Assembly (NCBI GenBank): GCA_002841495.1
Contig: PGZV01000005.1
Coordinates: 161,212-225,211 of the forward strand
Source of the DNA: Firmicutes bacterium HGW-Firmicutes-2
GTDB taxonomy: Bacteria; Bacillota; Clostridia; Lachnospirales; Vallitaleaceae
Length of the DNA: 64,000 bases
Direction: 5' to 3'
Position 1 is the stretch's first letter; each line of letters begins with the position of its first letter. Both the position numbers and the translations under genes were made by a program. Below the pieces are notes generated by a model that did no database searches, was not told the origin of the DNA, and saw only the letters and a program-made list of their open reading frames with translations. This document shows positions 1 to 8,618 of this stretch, piece by piece.

Positions 1-104
1 CAAGCATTATAGCCAAGCATTATAGCCAAGCATTATAGCCAAGCATTATAGCCAAGCATTATAGCCAAGCATTATAGCCTAACATTATAACCCAGCATTA
101 CAGT
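1..104. repeat. 13-bp tandem repeat array, about 8 units
   Basis: Six perfect 13-bp units (CAAGCATTATAGC) run from the first base to 78, followed by two decaying units at 79-91 and 92-104. The array is cut by the window edge, so its true length is unknown. It is AT-rich, contains no long ORF, and sits about 145 bp upstream of rarA. The unit has no dyad and there are no spacers, so this is a minisatellite-type repeat and not a CRISPR. Confidence 0.9.
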
Positions 105-202
105 CCATCAATATCTAAAAAAGCTTCTTGATAGTATCAACTTTTTCTAAACTACAATAAACCGAACTCACATAAATGTAATTTTATCCTTTACATGATT
201 AT

Positions 203-210
203 GATATAAT
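203..210 (+). promoter_or_regulatory. extended -10 promoter of rarA
   Basis: TGATATAAT-type extended -10 (TATAAT at 205-210), about 38 bp before the rarA start. No good -35 is seen. The same TGnTATAAT pattern recurs before several other genes in this window. Confidence 0.45.
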
Positions 211-248
211 GAAGATTACGAATAAACAGTATTGCCAAAGGAGAAGCT

Positions 249-1559
249 ATGGATTTATTTGATATGGCAAGAGAAAGAACATTGGTAAAGGATGCACCCC
301 TTGCTGCAAGAATGCGTCCTGAAACAATAGATGAAGTGGTGGGGCAAAAACATATTATTGGTGAAGGAAAACTTTTATATAGAGCCATCAAAGCGGATAA
401 ACTGGGGTCGCTGATTTTTTACGGACCTCCGGGAACGGGAAAAACAACCTTAGCTAAAGTGATTGCTAACACAACAAAATCTAATTTTAGACAGTTAAAT
501 GCAACCATAGCAGGTAAGAAAGATATACAAGATGTTGTGGCAGAAGCAAAAGATAACCTAGGTATGTCCATGAAGAAAACAATCTTATTTATTGATGAGA
601 TTCATCGATTTAATAAAGCACAGCAGGATGCATTGTTGCCTTATGTGGAGGATGGTACCGTTACTTTAATTGGTGCGACAACGGAGAATCCTTTTTTTGA
701 AGTGAACAAAGCTTTGGTGTCCAGATCCAGAATATTTCAATTGTACCATTTAGAAAAAGAGGACATTATCTTGCTTATGCAAAGAGCTATCAGCCTTGAT
801 AAAGGGTTGAAAGCTTATAATATCAGTATTGAAGAAGATGCGTTGACATTTTTAGCAGACGTATCAAATGGTGATGCCAGAGTAGCCCTAAATGCCATAG
901 AACTGGGCGCACTAACGACGGATTCAGTAGATGGTAGGATTATAATCGATCTTAAAGTGGCTCAAGAATGCATACAAAAAAGGTCATTGAACTATGATAA
1001 AGATGGGGACAATCATTATGACGTCATATCAGCCTTCATTAAAAGTATGCGTGGATCTGACCCGGATGGGGCCATTTATTATTTGGCTAGAATGCTCTAC
1101 GCAGGTGAAGACCCCAAGTTCATAGCCAGACGTGTGGTTATTTGTGCTTCTGAGGATGTGGGTAACGCTGACCCACAAGCATTGATACTGGCCAGTGCTG
1201 CGGCTCAAGCAGTCCATTTTGTCGGTATGCCGGAAGCGCAGATTATTTTGGCCCAAGTGGTAGCTTATATTGCTACAGCACCTAAAAGTAACGCAGCCCT
1301 TGGCATATTTTCGGCAATGAATGATGTAGGGCATATTCAGATAAAAACATTACCACCCCATCTAAAAGATGCCCATTATAAAAGTGCAAATACCCTTGGT
1401 CATGGTGTGGGCTATCAATATGCCCATGATTTTCCCGGTCATTATGTTAAACAACAGTATTTGCCGGATGAACTGGTGGATAAGATATATTACGAACCTT
1501 CGGAAGAGGGTTATGAAGCGCAGATAAAGAAAAATATGAAAAAAAGGTTGCCTGATTAA
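249..1559 (+). CDS. rarA: replication-associated recombination protein A (RarA/MgsA), AAA+ ATPase
   Basis: Clamp-loader-like AAA+ ATPase of 436 aa, acting at stalled replication forks in the cytoplasm. Walker A GPPGTGKTT is at residues 59-67, Walker B with DEIH at 116-119, and a sensor-1-like GATTENP at 142-148. The C-terminal half, with the tetramerisation region typical of the RarA/MgsA/WRNIP1 family, is intact. The length is normal for the family. AAAGGAG at 237-243 supports the ATG at 249. It has its own extended -10 promoter and no partner gene. The gene ends against a terminator hairpin that belongs to the opposing minus-strand gene. Confidence 0.95.
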   Translation: MDLFDMARERTLVKDAPLAARMRPETIDEVVGQKHIIGEGKLLYRAIKADKLGSLIFYGPPGTGKTTLAKVIANTTKSNFRQLNATIAGKKDIQDVVAEAKDNLGMSMKKTILFIDEIHRFNKAQQDALLPYVEDGTVTLIGATTENPFFEVNKALVSRSRIFQLYHLEKEDIILLMQRAISLDKGLKAYNISIEEDALTFLADVSNGDARVALNAIELGALTTDSVDGRIIIDLKVAQECIQKRSLNYDKDGDNHYDVISAFIKSMRGSDPDGAIYYLARMLYAGEDPKFIARRVVICASEDVGNADPQALILASAAAQAVHFVGMPEAQIILAQVVAYIATAPKSNAALGIFSAMNDVGHIQIKTLPPHLKDAHYKSANTLGHGVGYQYAHDFPGHYVKQQYLPDELVDKIYYEPSEEGYEAQIKKNMKKRLPD

Positions 1560-1568
1560 CAGCAACCT
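1539..1568 (-). terminator. intrinsic terminator of the 1611-1850 gene
   Basis: Read on the minus strand: AGGTTGC, 10-nt loop, GCAACCT, then seven T. The hairpin covers the rarA stop codon. On the plus strand it lacks a T-tract, so it serves the minus-strand gene. Confidence 0.75.
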
Positions 1569-1610
1569 GATTAAGTATATAATTTCGTTATTTTAAAACA
1601 AGCAATGAGG

Positions 1611-1850
1611 TTAGTCTTTTTTTGTAGGGGAGTCTTGATGTTCAAGCCACGCCTTGTTAGAGTCCTTTGCGTGTTGGTGAAATCTCAAGGTGAAGTACAA
1701 AACAACCACAACGAAGCCATTGATGGCCACAAAAGTGATGGCTAAGGTTGAATTGCCTATGAGGATGAAAACAAGGGTGAATATAAAAAGTAGTAATATT
1801 AGTGCGACGCCAAGGAGCGCCATGATCTGTTGAAAGCTCATTTTTTTCAT
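1611..1850 (-). CDS. small two-helix membrane protein, unknown function
   Basis: A 79-aa protein with two predicted transmembrane segments (about residues 9-33 and 36-55) and a charged, Lys/Asp-rich C-terminal tail that should face the cytoplasm. I do not recognise a family. It is probably real: AAGGCGG precedes the ATG at a normal distance, a good intrinsic terminator follows at 1539-1568, and it fills an otherwise empty convergent gap. It is transcribed alone, opposite rarA and divergent from the TPR lipoprotein gene. Confidence 0.7.
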   Translation of the reverse strand: MKKMSFQQIMALLGVALILLLFIFTLVFILIGNSTLAITFVAINGFVVVVLYFTLRFHQHAKDSNKAWLEHQDSPTKKD

Positions 1851-1942
1851 GTTTTACCGCCTTAGTAATAGAATCGAAGGTTAAAGGATCTCATATCTCA
1901 TCATATAGACATGAAATTGATACGTCAAGTAAAACAGGATTG

Positions 1943-1951
1943 TGATATAAT
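1943..1951 (+). promoter_or_regulatory. extended -10 promoter of the TPR lipoprotein gene
   Basis: TGATATAAT (TATAAT at 1946-1951) lies about 40 bp before the start codon. A TTGATA at 1917-1922 is too far away (23 bp) to be a standard -35. Confidence 0.45.
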
Positions 1952-1992
1952 ACATTAGAATTATAGTTGAAACGAATTAGGAGCGAATGAAG

Positions 1993-3246
1993 ATGTTAAA
2001 GAAATACATAATAACGGTTGTGCTTATCCTGTTAAGTACACTAATGACAGCTTGTAGCAGCCGTGTTGAAGAAGCGTTAAATGATGAAGGCTATAACTTA
2101 TATTTGGAAGGTCTTTATGATGAAGCAATAACACATTATACCCAGAGTCTCGTAGATTATCCGGAATATGGTGCTTTTTATAGTAACCGTGGTATGGCGT
2201 ATTATGAAAAAGGTGATGTTGCTTTGGCACTCAAGGACCTAAATCAAGCCATTGTGTTAGAACCGGATATGCCGGAAGCCTATTTAAATAGAGGGACGGT
2301 ATACTTAGGTTCTAGAGTGTATGACCAGGCATCCAAAGACTTTTACAAAGCCATACAATTAAAAGGTAATTTTAAAGATGAAAACGGTCTTTATTACACT
2401 TATTTGAATTTAGGCACATTGCTGAATGAAAACAGCCAAACCCAAGAGGCGTTGGTAATCCTTGAAAAAGCTTTTGAACTTAATAATAATGACGAAAAGT
2501 TGTATAATGCTCTTGGTCTGATTTACAAATCAGTAGGTGATTATGACCGTGCTATGGACTATTTTAATGGTGCCATTGAACTAAAGGAGGATTATGCCTA
2601 TGCTTATGGTAATAGAGGCAGCGTTTATTATTTGATGGAGGAATATCGTATCGCCTTAAGTGATGTGAATACAGCTTTGTCAATGGATCCATATATTCCC
2701 CAAATGTATGATTTGAAAGCAAAAATACTGATAAAAACAGGAGAACTAAAAGAAGCCATTAGGATTTTGGATGCAGGGATAACAAGATGGGTCAACTACG
2801 CCGACCTATATATCACCCGAGGCAATATCTATTTTGGTGAAAAAGCCTATGGTGAAGCCTTAATGAATTATGGGTTGGGTATTGAGTATGGTAGTGTAGA
2901 GGGCTATAAAGGTCAAGGGGTGACCTATCAAATCATAGGTCAATACGAAGATGCTATCATACAATTAGAAACCTATTTACAAAATTACCCTGCAGACATT
3001 TCAACCCTTATAACACTCGGAATGGTTTACAGACAGACCAAGAATTATGAAATGAGTATGACCCAGTATGATAAAGTCCTGAGCTTAAGCACGCAGCACA
3101 TTGAAGCCATGTATCAGAAGGTCTTGACTTATGTGGATATGCAAGCTATATCTGAAGCAGAAATGTTGTTGAATCAGATTTTATCCATAGATCCTGATCA
3201 TAAGGCTTCAGAGGAAGCTCTAATAAATATAGGTGTCAAGCAGTAA
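1993..3246 (+). CDS. TPR-repeat lipoprotein
   Basis: A secreted, membrane-anchored protein of about 417 aa made almost wholly of tetratricopeptide repeats. A signal peptide ends in the lipobox LMTAC (lipidated Cys21), and roughly ten TPR units follow (recurrent Y.N.G..Y and A...Y..A patterns). TPR arrays are protein-protein scaffolds; the partner cannot be told from sequence. The ORF could open at 1987, but AGGAG at 1979-1983 lies only 3 nt from that ATG and 9 nt from the ATG at 1993, so I favour 1993. It is monocistronic, between divergent and downstream genes of unrelated function. Confidence 0.88.
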   Translation: MLKKYIITVVLILLSTLMTACSSRVEEALNDEGYNLYLEGLYDEAITHYTQSLVDYPEYGAFYSNRGMAYYEKGDVALALKDLNQAIVLEPDMPEAYLNRGTVYLGSRVYDQASKDFYKAIQLKGNFKDENGLYYTYLNLGTLLNENSQTQEALVILEKAFELNNNDEKLYNALGLIYKSVGDYDRAMDYFNGAIELKEDYAYAYGNRGSVYYLMEEYRIALSDVNTALSMDPYIPQMYDLKAKILIKTGELKEAIRILDAGITRWVNYADLYITRGNIYFGEKAYGEALMNYGLGIEYGSVEGYKGQGVTYQIIGQYEDAIIQLETYLQNYPADISTLITLGMVYRQTKNYEMSMTQYDKVLSLSTQHIEAMYQKVLTYVDMQAISEAEMLLNQILSIDPDHKASEEALINIGVKQ

Positions 3247-3330
3247 TTCATAATCTGATAGTACGACAGTAGAATTTAGAACTATAATTGAAGTATTATT
3301 GTGTATAAAAAAAGCGCATGAGATGCTTAT

Positions 3331-4626
3331 ATGCTATATAGAAAGTTGGTGCACCAAGTGGATGAACAAATCAAGAATGAAATAGAAGAGAAGGCTATAT
3401 TAATTGCAATATGCCCACAGAACAAGGAAGAAGAAGTAGGTAGCGCTATTGATGAACTTGAAGAACTAGCAAAGACTGCTGGGGCAAGTACGTTGGTCAA
3501 GGTGATTCAAAATAGGGATAAACCTCATCCGGCCACTTATTTTGGTAAAGGAAAAGTGGAAGAACTAAAAGAGATGATCGAGCAATATGAGATTACCACC
3601 ATCATATGTGATGATGAATTATCGCCGGCACAATTGAAGAATTTAAGCGAAGCTCTGGATGTTAAAATCGTGGACCGTCCAATATTGATTATGGATATTT
3701 TTGCGAGACATGCCCATACAAAAGAAGGTATCTTACAAGTTGAGATGGCTCAGATGCGTTACCGTCTTTCCAGATTATCCGGACTGGGCAAAAGTCTATC
3801 TAGATTAGGTGGCGGTATCGGTACAAGAGGACCTGGAGAGAAAAAGCTGGAGACAGATAAACGACATATCAGACGTCGCATCGATATGTTAAAAGAGGAA
3901 CTGGAAAAAATCCACTCCAGCAGGCATTTATTGAGAGAAGGGCGAGCAAAGCAAGGCAAACCGATTATTGCCATTGTCGGATATACCAATGCCGGCAAAT
4001 CAACCCTATTGAATTATCTGACCGATGCAGGTGTCTTACAAGAGGATATGCTATTTGCAACCTTAGATCCGACGACCAGAAACATGGTCCTACCGGAAGG
4101 GAAAGAAGTCCTATTGGTGGATACAGTTGGTTTTATCAGAAAACTACCTCATCATATTGTGGAAGCTTTTAAGTCTACATTGGAAGAAGTGGTTTATGCA
4201 GATATTTTGATTCATATGGTAGATGCAACAAATCCGGATGCCAATAAACATATTCAAGTCGTCCATGAAACCTTACAGGAACTTGGAGCTGAAAATACAC
4301 CTATGTTGACCTTGCTCAATAAATGTGACAGAGACAGCGTGGATGAAGACTTGTGGGATGAGAAGGCTTTTGCCAATATCCGTGTTTCCGCACTTACAGG
4401 TGATGGCATTCATAAAGTACTGGAAGCATTGGAACAACATCTTTTACAAGGGCAGCGACTTATGAAAATTATTGTGCCTTATCATCAAGGTCAGATTCTA
4501 CAAAAACTTAGGACCTATGGCCAGATTCAGGAAGAGTCTTATGTGAATGAAGGTACCTATGTTGAAGTATATATTGAAGAGGCCTACATTAACAAATATA
4601 ATCTGGGTAGTATGGTTATTAAATAA
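3331..4626 (+). CDS. hflX: GTPase HflX
   Basis: Ribosome-associated GTPase of 431 aa that rescues or splits stalled 70S ribosomes under stress. The N-terminal HflX domain is followed by the family motif GTRGPGEKKLE (about 164-174), then the G domain with G1 GYTNAGKS (217-224), G3 DTVG (264-267) and G4 NKCD (330-333). A C-terminal beta-rich segment is present, as in Firmicute HflX. No clear Shine-Dalgarno precedes the ATG; a TATAAT at 3283-3288 could be its -10. A strong terminator follows. Confidence 0.95.
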   Translation: MLYRKLVHQVDEQIKNEIEEKAILIAICPQNKEEEVGSAIDELEELAKTAGASTLVKVIQNRDKPHPATYFGKGKVEELKEMIEQYEITTIICDDELSPAQLKNLSEALDVKIVDRPILIMDIFARHAHTKEGILQVEMAQMRYRLSRLSGLGKSLSRLGGGIGTRGPGEKKLETDKRHIRRRIDMLKEELEKIHSSRHLLREGRAKQGKPIIAIVGYTNAGKSTLLNYLTDAGVLQEDMLFATLDPTTRNMVLPEGKEVLLVDTVGFIRKLPHHIVEAFKSTLEEVVYADILIHMVDATNPDANKHIQVVHETLQELGAENTPMLTLLNKCDRDSVDEDLWDEKAFANIRVSALTGDGIHKVLEALEQHLLQGQRLMKIIVPYHQGQILQKLRTYGQIQEESYVNEGTYVEVYIEEAYINKYNLGSMVIK

Positions 4627-4628
4627 GT

Positions 4629-4684
4629 AAATACTATATATAGTAGGTATACAACTAATTGCCTACTGTATATAGTATTTTTTC
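4629..4684 (+). terminator. intrinsic terminator of hflX
   Basis: A long inverted repeat has arms 4629-4647 and 4662-4680 (19 bp, one mismatch), a 14-nt loop and six T at 4678-4683. Each arm is itself nearly palindromic, which matters for the NrdR call on the same bases. Confidence 0.85.
4631..4678. promoter_or_regulatory. pair of NrdR-like boxes upstream of nrdD
   Basis: Box 1 (4631-4646) contains CTATATATAG, a full match to the core of the NrdR consensus acaCwATATATwGtgt. Box 2 (4663-4678) contains CTGTATATAG, one core mismatch. The boxes are 16 bp apart (32 bp start to start), the usual in-phase spacing, and end 8 bp before the nrdD -35. NrdR is the ATP/dATP-sensing repressor of nrd genes. 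No nrdR gene lies in this window. The same DNA forms the hflX terminator. Confidence 0.6.
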
Positions 4685-4686
4685 CA

Positions 4687-4715
4687 TTGACCATAAAGTT
4701 GCTCTGTGGTATGAT
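4687..4715 (+). promoter_or_regulatory. sigma-A promoter of nrdD-thyA-folA
   Basis: TTGACC (4687-4692), 17-bp spacer, TATGAT (4710-4715); directly downstream of the NrdR-like boxes. Confidence 0.6.
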
Positions 4716-4766
4716 TTTATGTGTTGAGGTAGCTGTTTTGTGTTAGAAGGTTGGGAGGTATATCAA

Positions 4767-7220
4767 ATGTATGAAGTGGTCAAACGAGATGGGGAAATAA
4801 CAAATTTTGATTTGCATAAGATCAAAGATGCCATCACCAAGGCATTTATTGCCACCAAAAAGGTATTCAATGACGACATATTAAATATGTTGGTGCTTAG
4901 GGTGACATCGGATTTTGAGATGAAAATAATGGATGAACAAATTGGTGTAGAAGCCATACAAGATAGTGTAGAAAAAATTCTTGAAGAATCCGGTTACACT
5001 GAAGTAGCCAAAGCTTATATACTCTATCGTAAGCAAAGGGAAAAAATCAGGAATATCAAGTCCACCATCTTAGATTATAAGGAAATTGTTAATAGCTATG
5101 TGAAAGAAGAAGACTGGCGCGTAAAAGAGAATTCAACGGTCACTTATTCCGTTGGAGGGCTGATCTTACATAATTCCGGGGCGATTACAGCAAATTATTG
5201 GTTGTCAGAGGCATACGATGAAGCCATATCTAATGCCCATAGGGACGGAGACATGCATATTCATGATTTATCTATGTTGACGGGATATTGTGCTGGTTGG
5301 TCACTGAAACAACTGATTGAAGAAGGATTGGGTGGTATACCCGGCAAGATATCTTCAGCACCCGCAAGACATCTGATTACATTATGTAACCAGATGGTTA
5401 ATTTCTTAGGGATTATGCAAAATGAATGGGCCGGAGCACAGGCTTTTTCATCTTTTGATACTTACTTAGCACCTTTTGTTAAGAACGATCATTTGAGCTA
5501 TAAAGAAGTTAAGCAGGCCATACAATCTTTTGTTTTTGGTGTGAACATACCGAGCCGTTGGGGTACACAGTCGCCCTTTTCCAATATTACCATAGACTGG
5601 ACAGTGCCGGAAGATTTGGCGGGTCTACCGGCAATCGTCGGTGGCAAAGCATTGGAATTTTGTTATGGTGATTGTCAAGAAGAGATGGATATGATTAATA
5701 AAGCTTTTATAGAAGTGATGTTGGAAGGTGATGCCAACGGACGTGGTTTTCAATATCCCATACCCACCTATTCTATAACCAAAGCTTTTGACTTTGGAGA
5801 GCATGAAAACAACAAGCTTTTGTTTGAAATGACGGCTAAATATGGAACGCCTTATTTTTCCAATTATCTTAATAGCGATATGGAGCCAAGTGACATTAGG
5901 AGCATGTGCTGTCGGTTAAGATTGGACCTAAGAGAGCTTAGGAAAAAACAAGGTGGGTATTTTGGTTCCGGTGAAAGCACCGGTTCAATCGGTGTGGTTA
6001 CCATTAACTTACCAAGAATTGGCTATTTGGCTGAGGATGAGCAAGATTTTTTTGCACGCCTGAACAACGTTATGGACCTTGCAGCCAGATCATTGAAAAT
6101 CAAAAAGGATGTTATCACACGTCTGCTTAATGAAGGTTTATACCCTTATACGAAAAGATATCTAGGCCATTTTTCAAGTCACTTCTCAACCATTGGCATT
6201 ATTGGTATGAATGAGGCTACCCTAAATGCTAAATGGATTGGTAAAAATCTGATTGATGAAAATGCCAGAGACTTCGCTCTTAAGGTTTTAGACCATATGC
6301 GTCATCGATTGTCAGATTATCAGGAAGCCTATGGCGACCTTTATAACCTTGAGGCAACACCGGCAGAGTCCACTACCTATCGATTGGCTAAAATGGATAA
6401 AGTAAAATATGCTGACATTGTTTCAGCAGGGAAAAATACATGTATACCTTATTATACAAACAGCACCCATCTTCCTGTGGACTATACAGTTGATATATTT
6501 GATGCCCTTGATCTTCAAGATGTTTTCCAAGGTAAGTATACATCCGGCACTGTATTTCATGGATTCTTAGGTGAGAAGCTCAACGGTTGGCAAGAAGCAG
6601 CCAAATTGGTCAAGGCAATAGCCGAGAATTATAAGTTGCCCTATTACACCTTGTCACCTACATATTCAATATGTGAAAATCATGGATATATCAGTGGTGA
6701 ACAGCATCAGTGCCCTGAATGTGGTCACAAAACAGAAGTGTATTCTAGAATAACCGGTTACTATCGTCCGGTGCAGCATTGGAACGATGGAAAAACCCAA
6801 GAGTACAAAGAACGTAGAGAATATGTTATAGGAGAAACTATTAAAGATACTATTAAAGATACTATTAAAGAAACGATTACAGAACTGACTCAAGAAGTTA
6901 CGTCAGATATAGTTTCAAATGCTCAGCTTATTACAAGTAAAACAGAAGCCATAGAAGAAACAAAGTACGTCAGTGGTGTGGAAGATCATAAAGTATTATT
7001 ATTTACGACAAAGACATGCCCAAGCTGTCAGGTGGCAAAAGTCTATCTAGGAAAAAAACACAGCTATAGGATTGTAGATGCGGAAGAGGAGCTTAGCCTC
7101 GTAGAACGATTCAAAGTTATGACGGCACCCACTTTAGTAGTCTTATCAGAAGATGATTATGATACTTATTCAGGTTTGGCCAGTATTAGAAGATTTACTA
7201 CCAGCTACGCAACGACTTAA
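4767..7220 (+). CDS. nrdD: anaerobic (class III) ribonucleoside-triphosphate reductase with C-terminal glutaredoxin-like domain
   Basis: Oxygen-sensitive glycyl-radical enzyme that makes dNTPs. An N-terminal ATP-cone (about 3-90) for allosteric control is followed by the catalytic barrel with Cys175 (GYCAGW) and Cys381/Cys382 (MCCRL). A zinc site (CENHG...CPEC) and the glycyl radical loop RITGYY (Gly664) follow. After this comes a Lys/Thr-rich linker with TIKD repeats and an extra redox domain with TCPSC (Cys751, Cys754), a NrdH/glutaredoxin-like fold. The fusion suggests a thioredoxin/NrdH-type electron donor rather than formate. An upstream GTG (4740) is open, but GGGAGGT points to the ATG at 4767 (817 aa). 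The activase NrdG is not adjacent and no radical-SAM gene is in the window. Confidence 0.95.
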   Translation: MYEVVKRDGEITNFDLHKIKDAITKAFIATKKVFNDDILNMLVLRVTSDFEMKIMDEQIGVEAIQDSVEKILEESGYTEVAKAYILYRKQREKIRNIKSTILDYKEIVNSYVKEEDWRVKENSTVTYSVGGLILHNSGAITANYWLSEAYDEAISNAHRDGDMHIHDLSMLTGYCAGWSLKQLIEEGLGGIPGKISSAPARHLITLCNQMVNFLGIMQNEWAGAQAFSSFDTYLAPFVKNDHLSYKEVKQAIQSFVFGVNIPSRWGTQSPFSNITIDWTVPEDLAGLPAIVGGKALEFCYGDCQEEMDMINKAFIEVMLEGDANGRGFQYPIPTYSITKAFDFGEHENNKLLFEMTAKYGTPYFSNYLNSDMEPSDIRSMCCRLRLDLRELRKKQGGYFGSGESTGSIGVVTINLPRIGYLAEDEQDFFARLNNVMDLAARSLKIKKDVITRLLNEGLYPYTKRYLGHFSSHFSTIGIIGMNEATLNAKWIGKNLIDENARDFALKVLDHMRHRLSDYQEAYGDLYNLEATPAESTTYRLAKMDKVKYADIVSAGKNTCIPYYTNSTHLPVDYTVDIFDALDLQDVFQGKYTSGTVFHGFLGEKLNGWQEAAKLVKAIAENYKLPYYTLSPTYSICENHGYISGEQHQCPECGHKTEVYSRITGYYRPVQHWNDGKTQEYKERREYVIGETIKDTIKDTIKETITELTQEVTSDIVSNAQLITSKTEAIEETKYVSGVEDHKVLLFTTKTCPSCQVAKVYLGKKHSYRIVDAEEELSLVERFKVMTAPTLVVLSEDDYDTYSGLASIRRFTTSYATT

Positions 7221-7235
7221 ATAAAGGAGCAGATG

Positions 7236-8066
7236 ATGAGTTTAGCAGATCAGATTTTTATAAATATGTGTAGGGATATATTGGAGAGCGGTACATCTTC
7301 AGAAGGGCAGGCGGTAAGACCCAGATGGGCGGATGGTACCATGGCCCATACCATTAAGAAGTTTGGAGTGGTCAACCGCTATGATTTGGCCAAAGAGTTT
7401 CCAATACTGACTTTAAGACGCACCAATTTTGAAAAAGCCATTGACGAAGTCTTATGGATCTGGCAAAAAAAATCCAACAACATTCATGATCTAGGTAGTC
7501 GAATCTGGGATAATTGGGCAGATGAGAATGGTTCTATTGGAAAGGCCTATGGCTATCAATTGGGTGTTAAGCATCAATATCCGGAAGGCATGTTCGACCA
7601 AGTGGATCGGGTGCTCTATGACTTAAAGCACAATCCTTATAGTCGAAGGATTATAACCAACATATATGTCCACGGAGACTTAAGTGAGATGAACCTATAT
7701 CCTTGTGCTTATAGCATGACTTTTAATGTGACAGGCAATAAATTGAATGGTATTTTGAATCAAAGGTCTAATGATGTTCTAGCAGCAAACAACTGGAATG
7801 TGGTGCAGTATGCGGTGTTGATGCATATGTTGGCACAAGTATCCGACCTTGAAGTGGGAGAATTATTACATGTGATTGCCGATGCTCATATCTACGATCG
7901 CCATGTAAAACATGTTGAAACTTTAATTGCCAGAGAACCCTTTGAATCACCCATATTTAGAATCAACCCCGATATTAAAGATTTTTATGATTTTAAGGTA
8001 GAAGATTTTGAGCTTATAGATTATAAACGAGGAAAACAAATAAAGGATATAGAAATTGCTATATAG
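7236..8066 (+). CDS. thyA: thymidylate synthase (divergent clostridial ThyA type)
   Basis: Folate-dependent dUMP to dTMP conversion, about 276 aa. The substrate-binding Arg pair is in YSRRI, the catalytic Cys is in YPCAY (Cys158 counted from 7233), then NQRSNDV and DAHIYDRH. The usual PCH after the nucleophile is PCA, as I recall from other clostridial ThyA proteins. Two ATGs stand in tandem (7233, 7236). AAAGGAG ends 3 nt before the first and 6 nt before the second, so I prefer 7236. It follows nrdD by 15 bp and precedes folA by 9 bp, so ribonucleotide reduction, dTMP synthesis and folate recycling are made together. Confidence 0.94.
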   Translation: MSLADQIFINMCRDILESGTSSEGQAVRPRWADGTMAHTIKKFGVVNRYDLAKEFPILTLRRTNFEKAIDEVLWIWQKKSNNIHDLGSRIWDNWADENGSIGKAYGYQLGVKHQYPEGMFDQVDRVLYDLKHNPYSRRIITNIYVHGDLSEMNLYPCAYSMTFNVTGNKLNGILNQRSNDVLAANNWNVVQYAVLMHMLAQVSDLEVGELLHVIADAHIYDRHVKHVETLIAREPFESPIFRINPDIKDFYDFKVEDFELIDYKRGKQIKDIEIAI

Positions 8067-8075
8067 GAGGACGAT

Positions 8076-8570
8076 ATGGTATTGATTGTTGCAGTGGATG
8101 ATAAATTCGGTATCGGTCGAGAGGGCAATCTCCTAACGTACTTACCTGAGGACTTGGCATTTTTTAAAAAAATGACGTTAGGTAAGACCATCGTCATTGG
8201 ACGGAAGACTTTGGAGTCTTTCAAAAATGGTGCACCTTTACCAAAAAGACAGCACATTGTTATGACACGAACAAAAACCTACGATCACCCAAGGATTGCT
8301 AAGGTTTCATCTGTTGAGCAACTATTTAAGACGATTGAAGCTTATAACTCGGATGAGGTTTTTGTATCTGGTGGTGGTAATATCTACGAGCTTCTGCTGC
8401 CTTATTGTCAGAAAGCCTATGTGACCATGATTGAAGCAGATTTAAAAGCAGACACTTTCATGCCGGATTTACGTTTACTAAAAGAATGGCGATGTACAGA
8501 AGAGGGGCCATGGATTAAAACACCTGACTTTAGATACAGACATACGACTTGGGTACATGAAGTATCATAA
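8076..8570 (+). CDS. folA: dihydrofolate reductase
   Basis: NADPH-dependent reduction of dihydrofolate, regenerating the cofactor consumed by ThyA just upstream. It has 164 aa, typical of bacterial DHFR. N-terminal AVDDKFGIG, the catalytic acid Asp26 in LPEDL, GRKT and the C-terminal VSGGGNIYELLL nucleotide-binding segment are all present. AGGAGG stands 6 nt before the ATG. It is the last gene of the nrdD-thyA-folA operon, closed by a terminator at 8574-8610. Confidence 0.95.
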   Translation: MVLIVAVDDKFGIGREGNLLTYLPEDLAFFKKMTLGKTIVIGRKTLESFKNGAPLPKRQHIVMTRTKTYDHPRIAKVSSVEQLFKTIEAYNSDEVFVSGGGNIYELLLPYCQKAYVTMIEADLKADTFMPDLRLLKEWRCTEEGPWIKTPDFRYRHTTWVHEVS

Positions 8571-8573
8571 CGG

Positions 8574-8610
8574 AAAGACCTTCCTTAAAAAAATAGAGGG
8601 GGTCTTTTTT
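8574..8610 (+). terminator. intrinsic terminator of the nrdD-thyA-folA operon
   Basis: AAAGACC (8574-8580) pairs with GGTCTTT (8601-8607), with partial inner pairing CCTT/GAGG, and six T follow. Confidence 0.75.
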
Positions 8611-8618
8611 GTTCTCTA

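Noticed and set aside
1-104. CRISPR-like array
   Set aside because: Units are 13 bp and directly adjacent with no spacers, so this is a tandem repeat.
4740-4766. N-terminal extension of NrdD from a GTG at 4740
   Set aside because: GGGAGGT lies inside this stretch and serves the ATG at 4767, where the ATP-cone starts normally.
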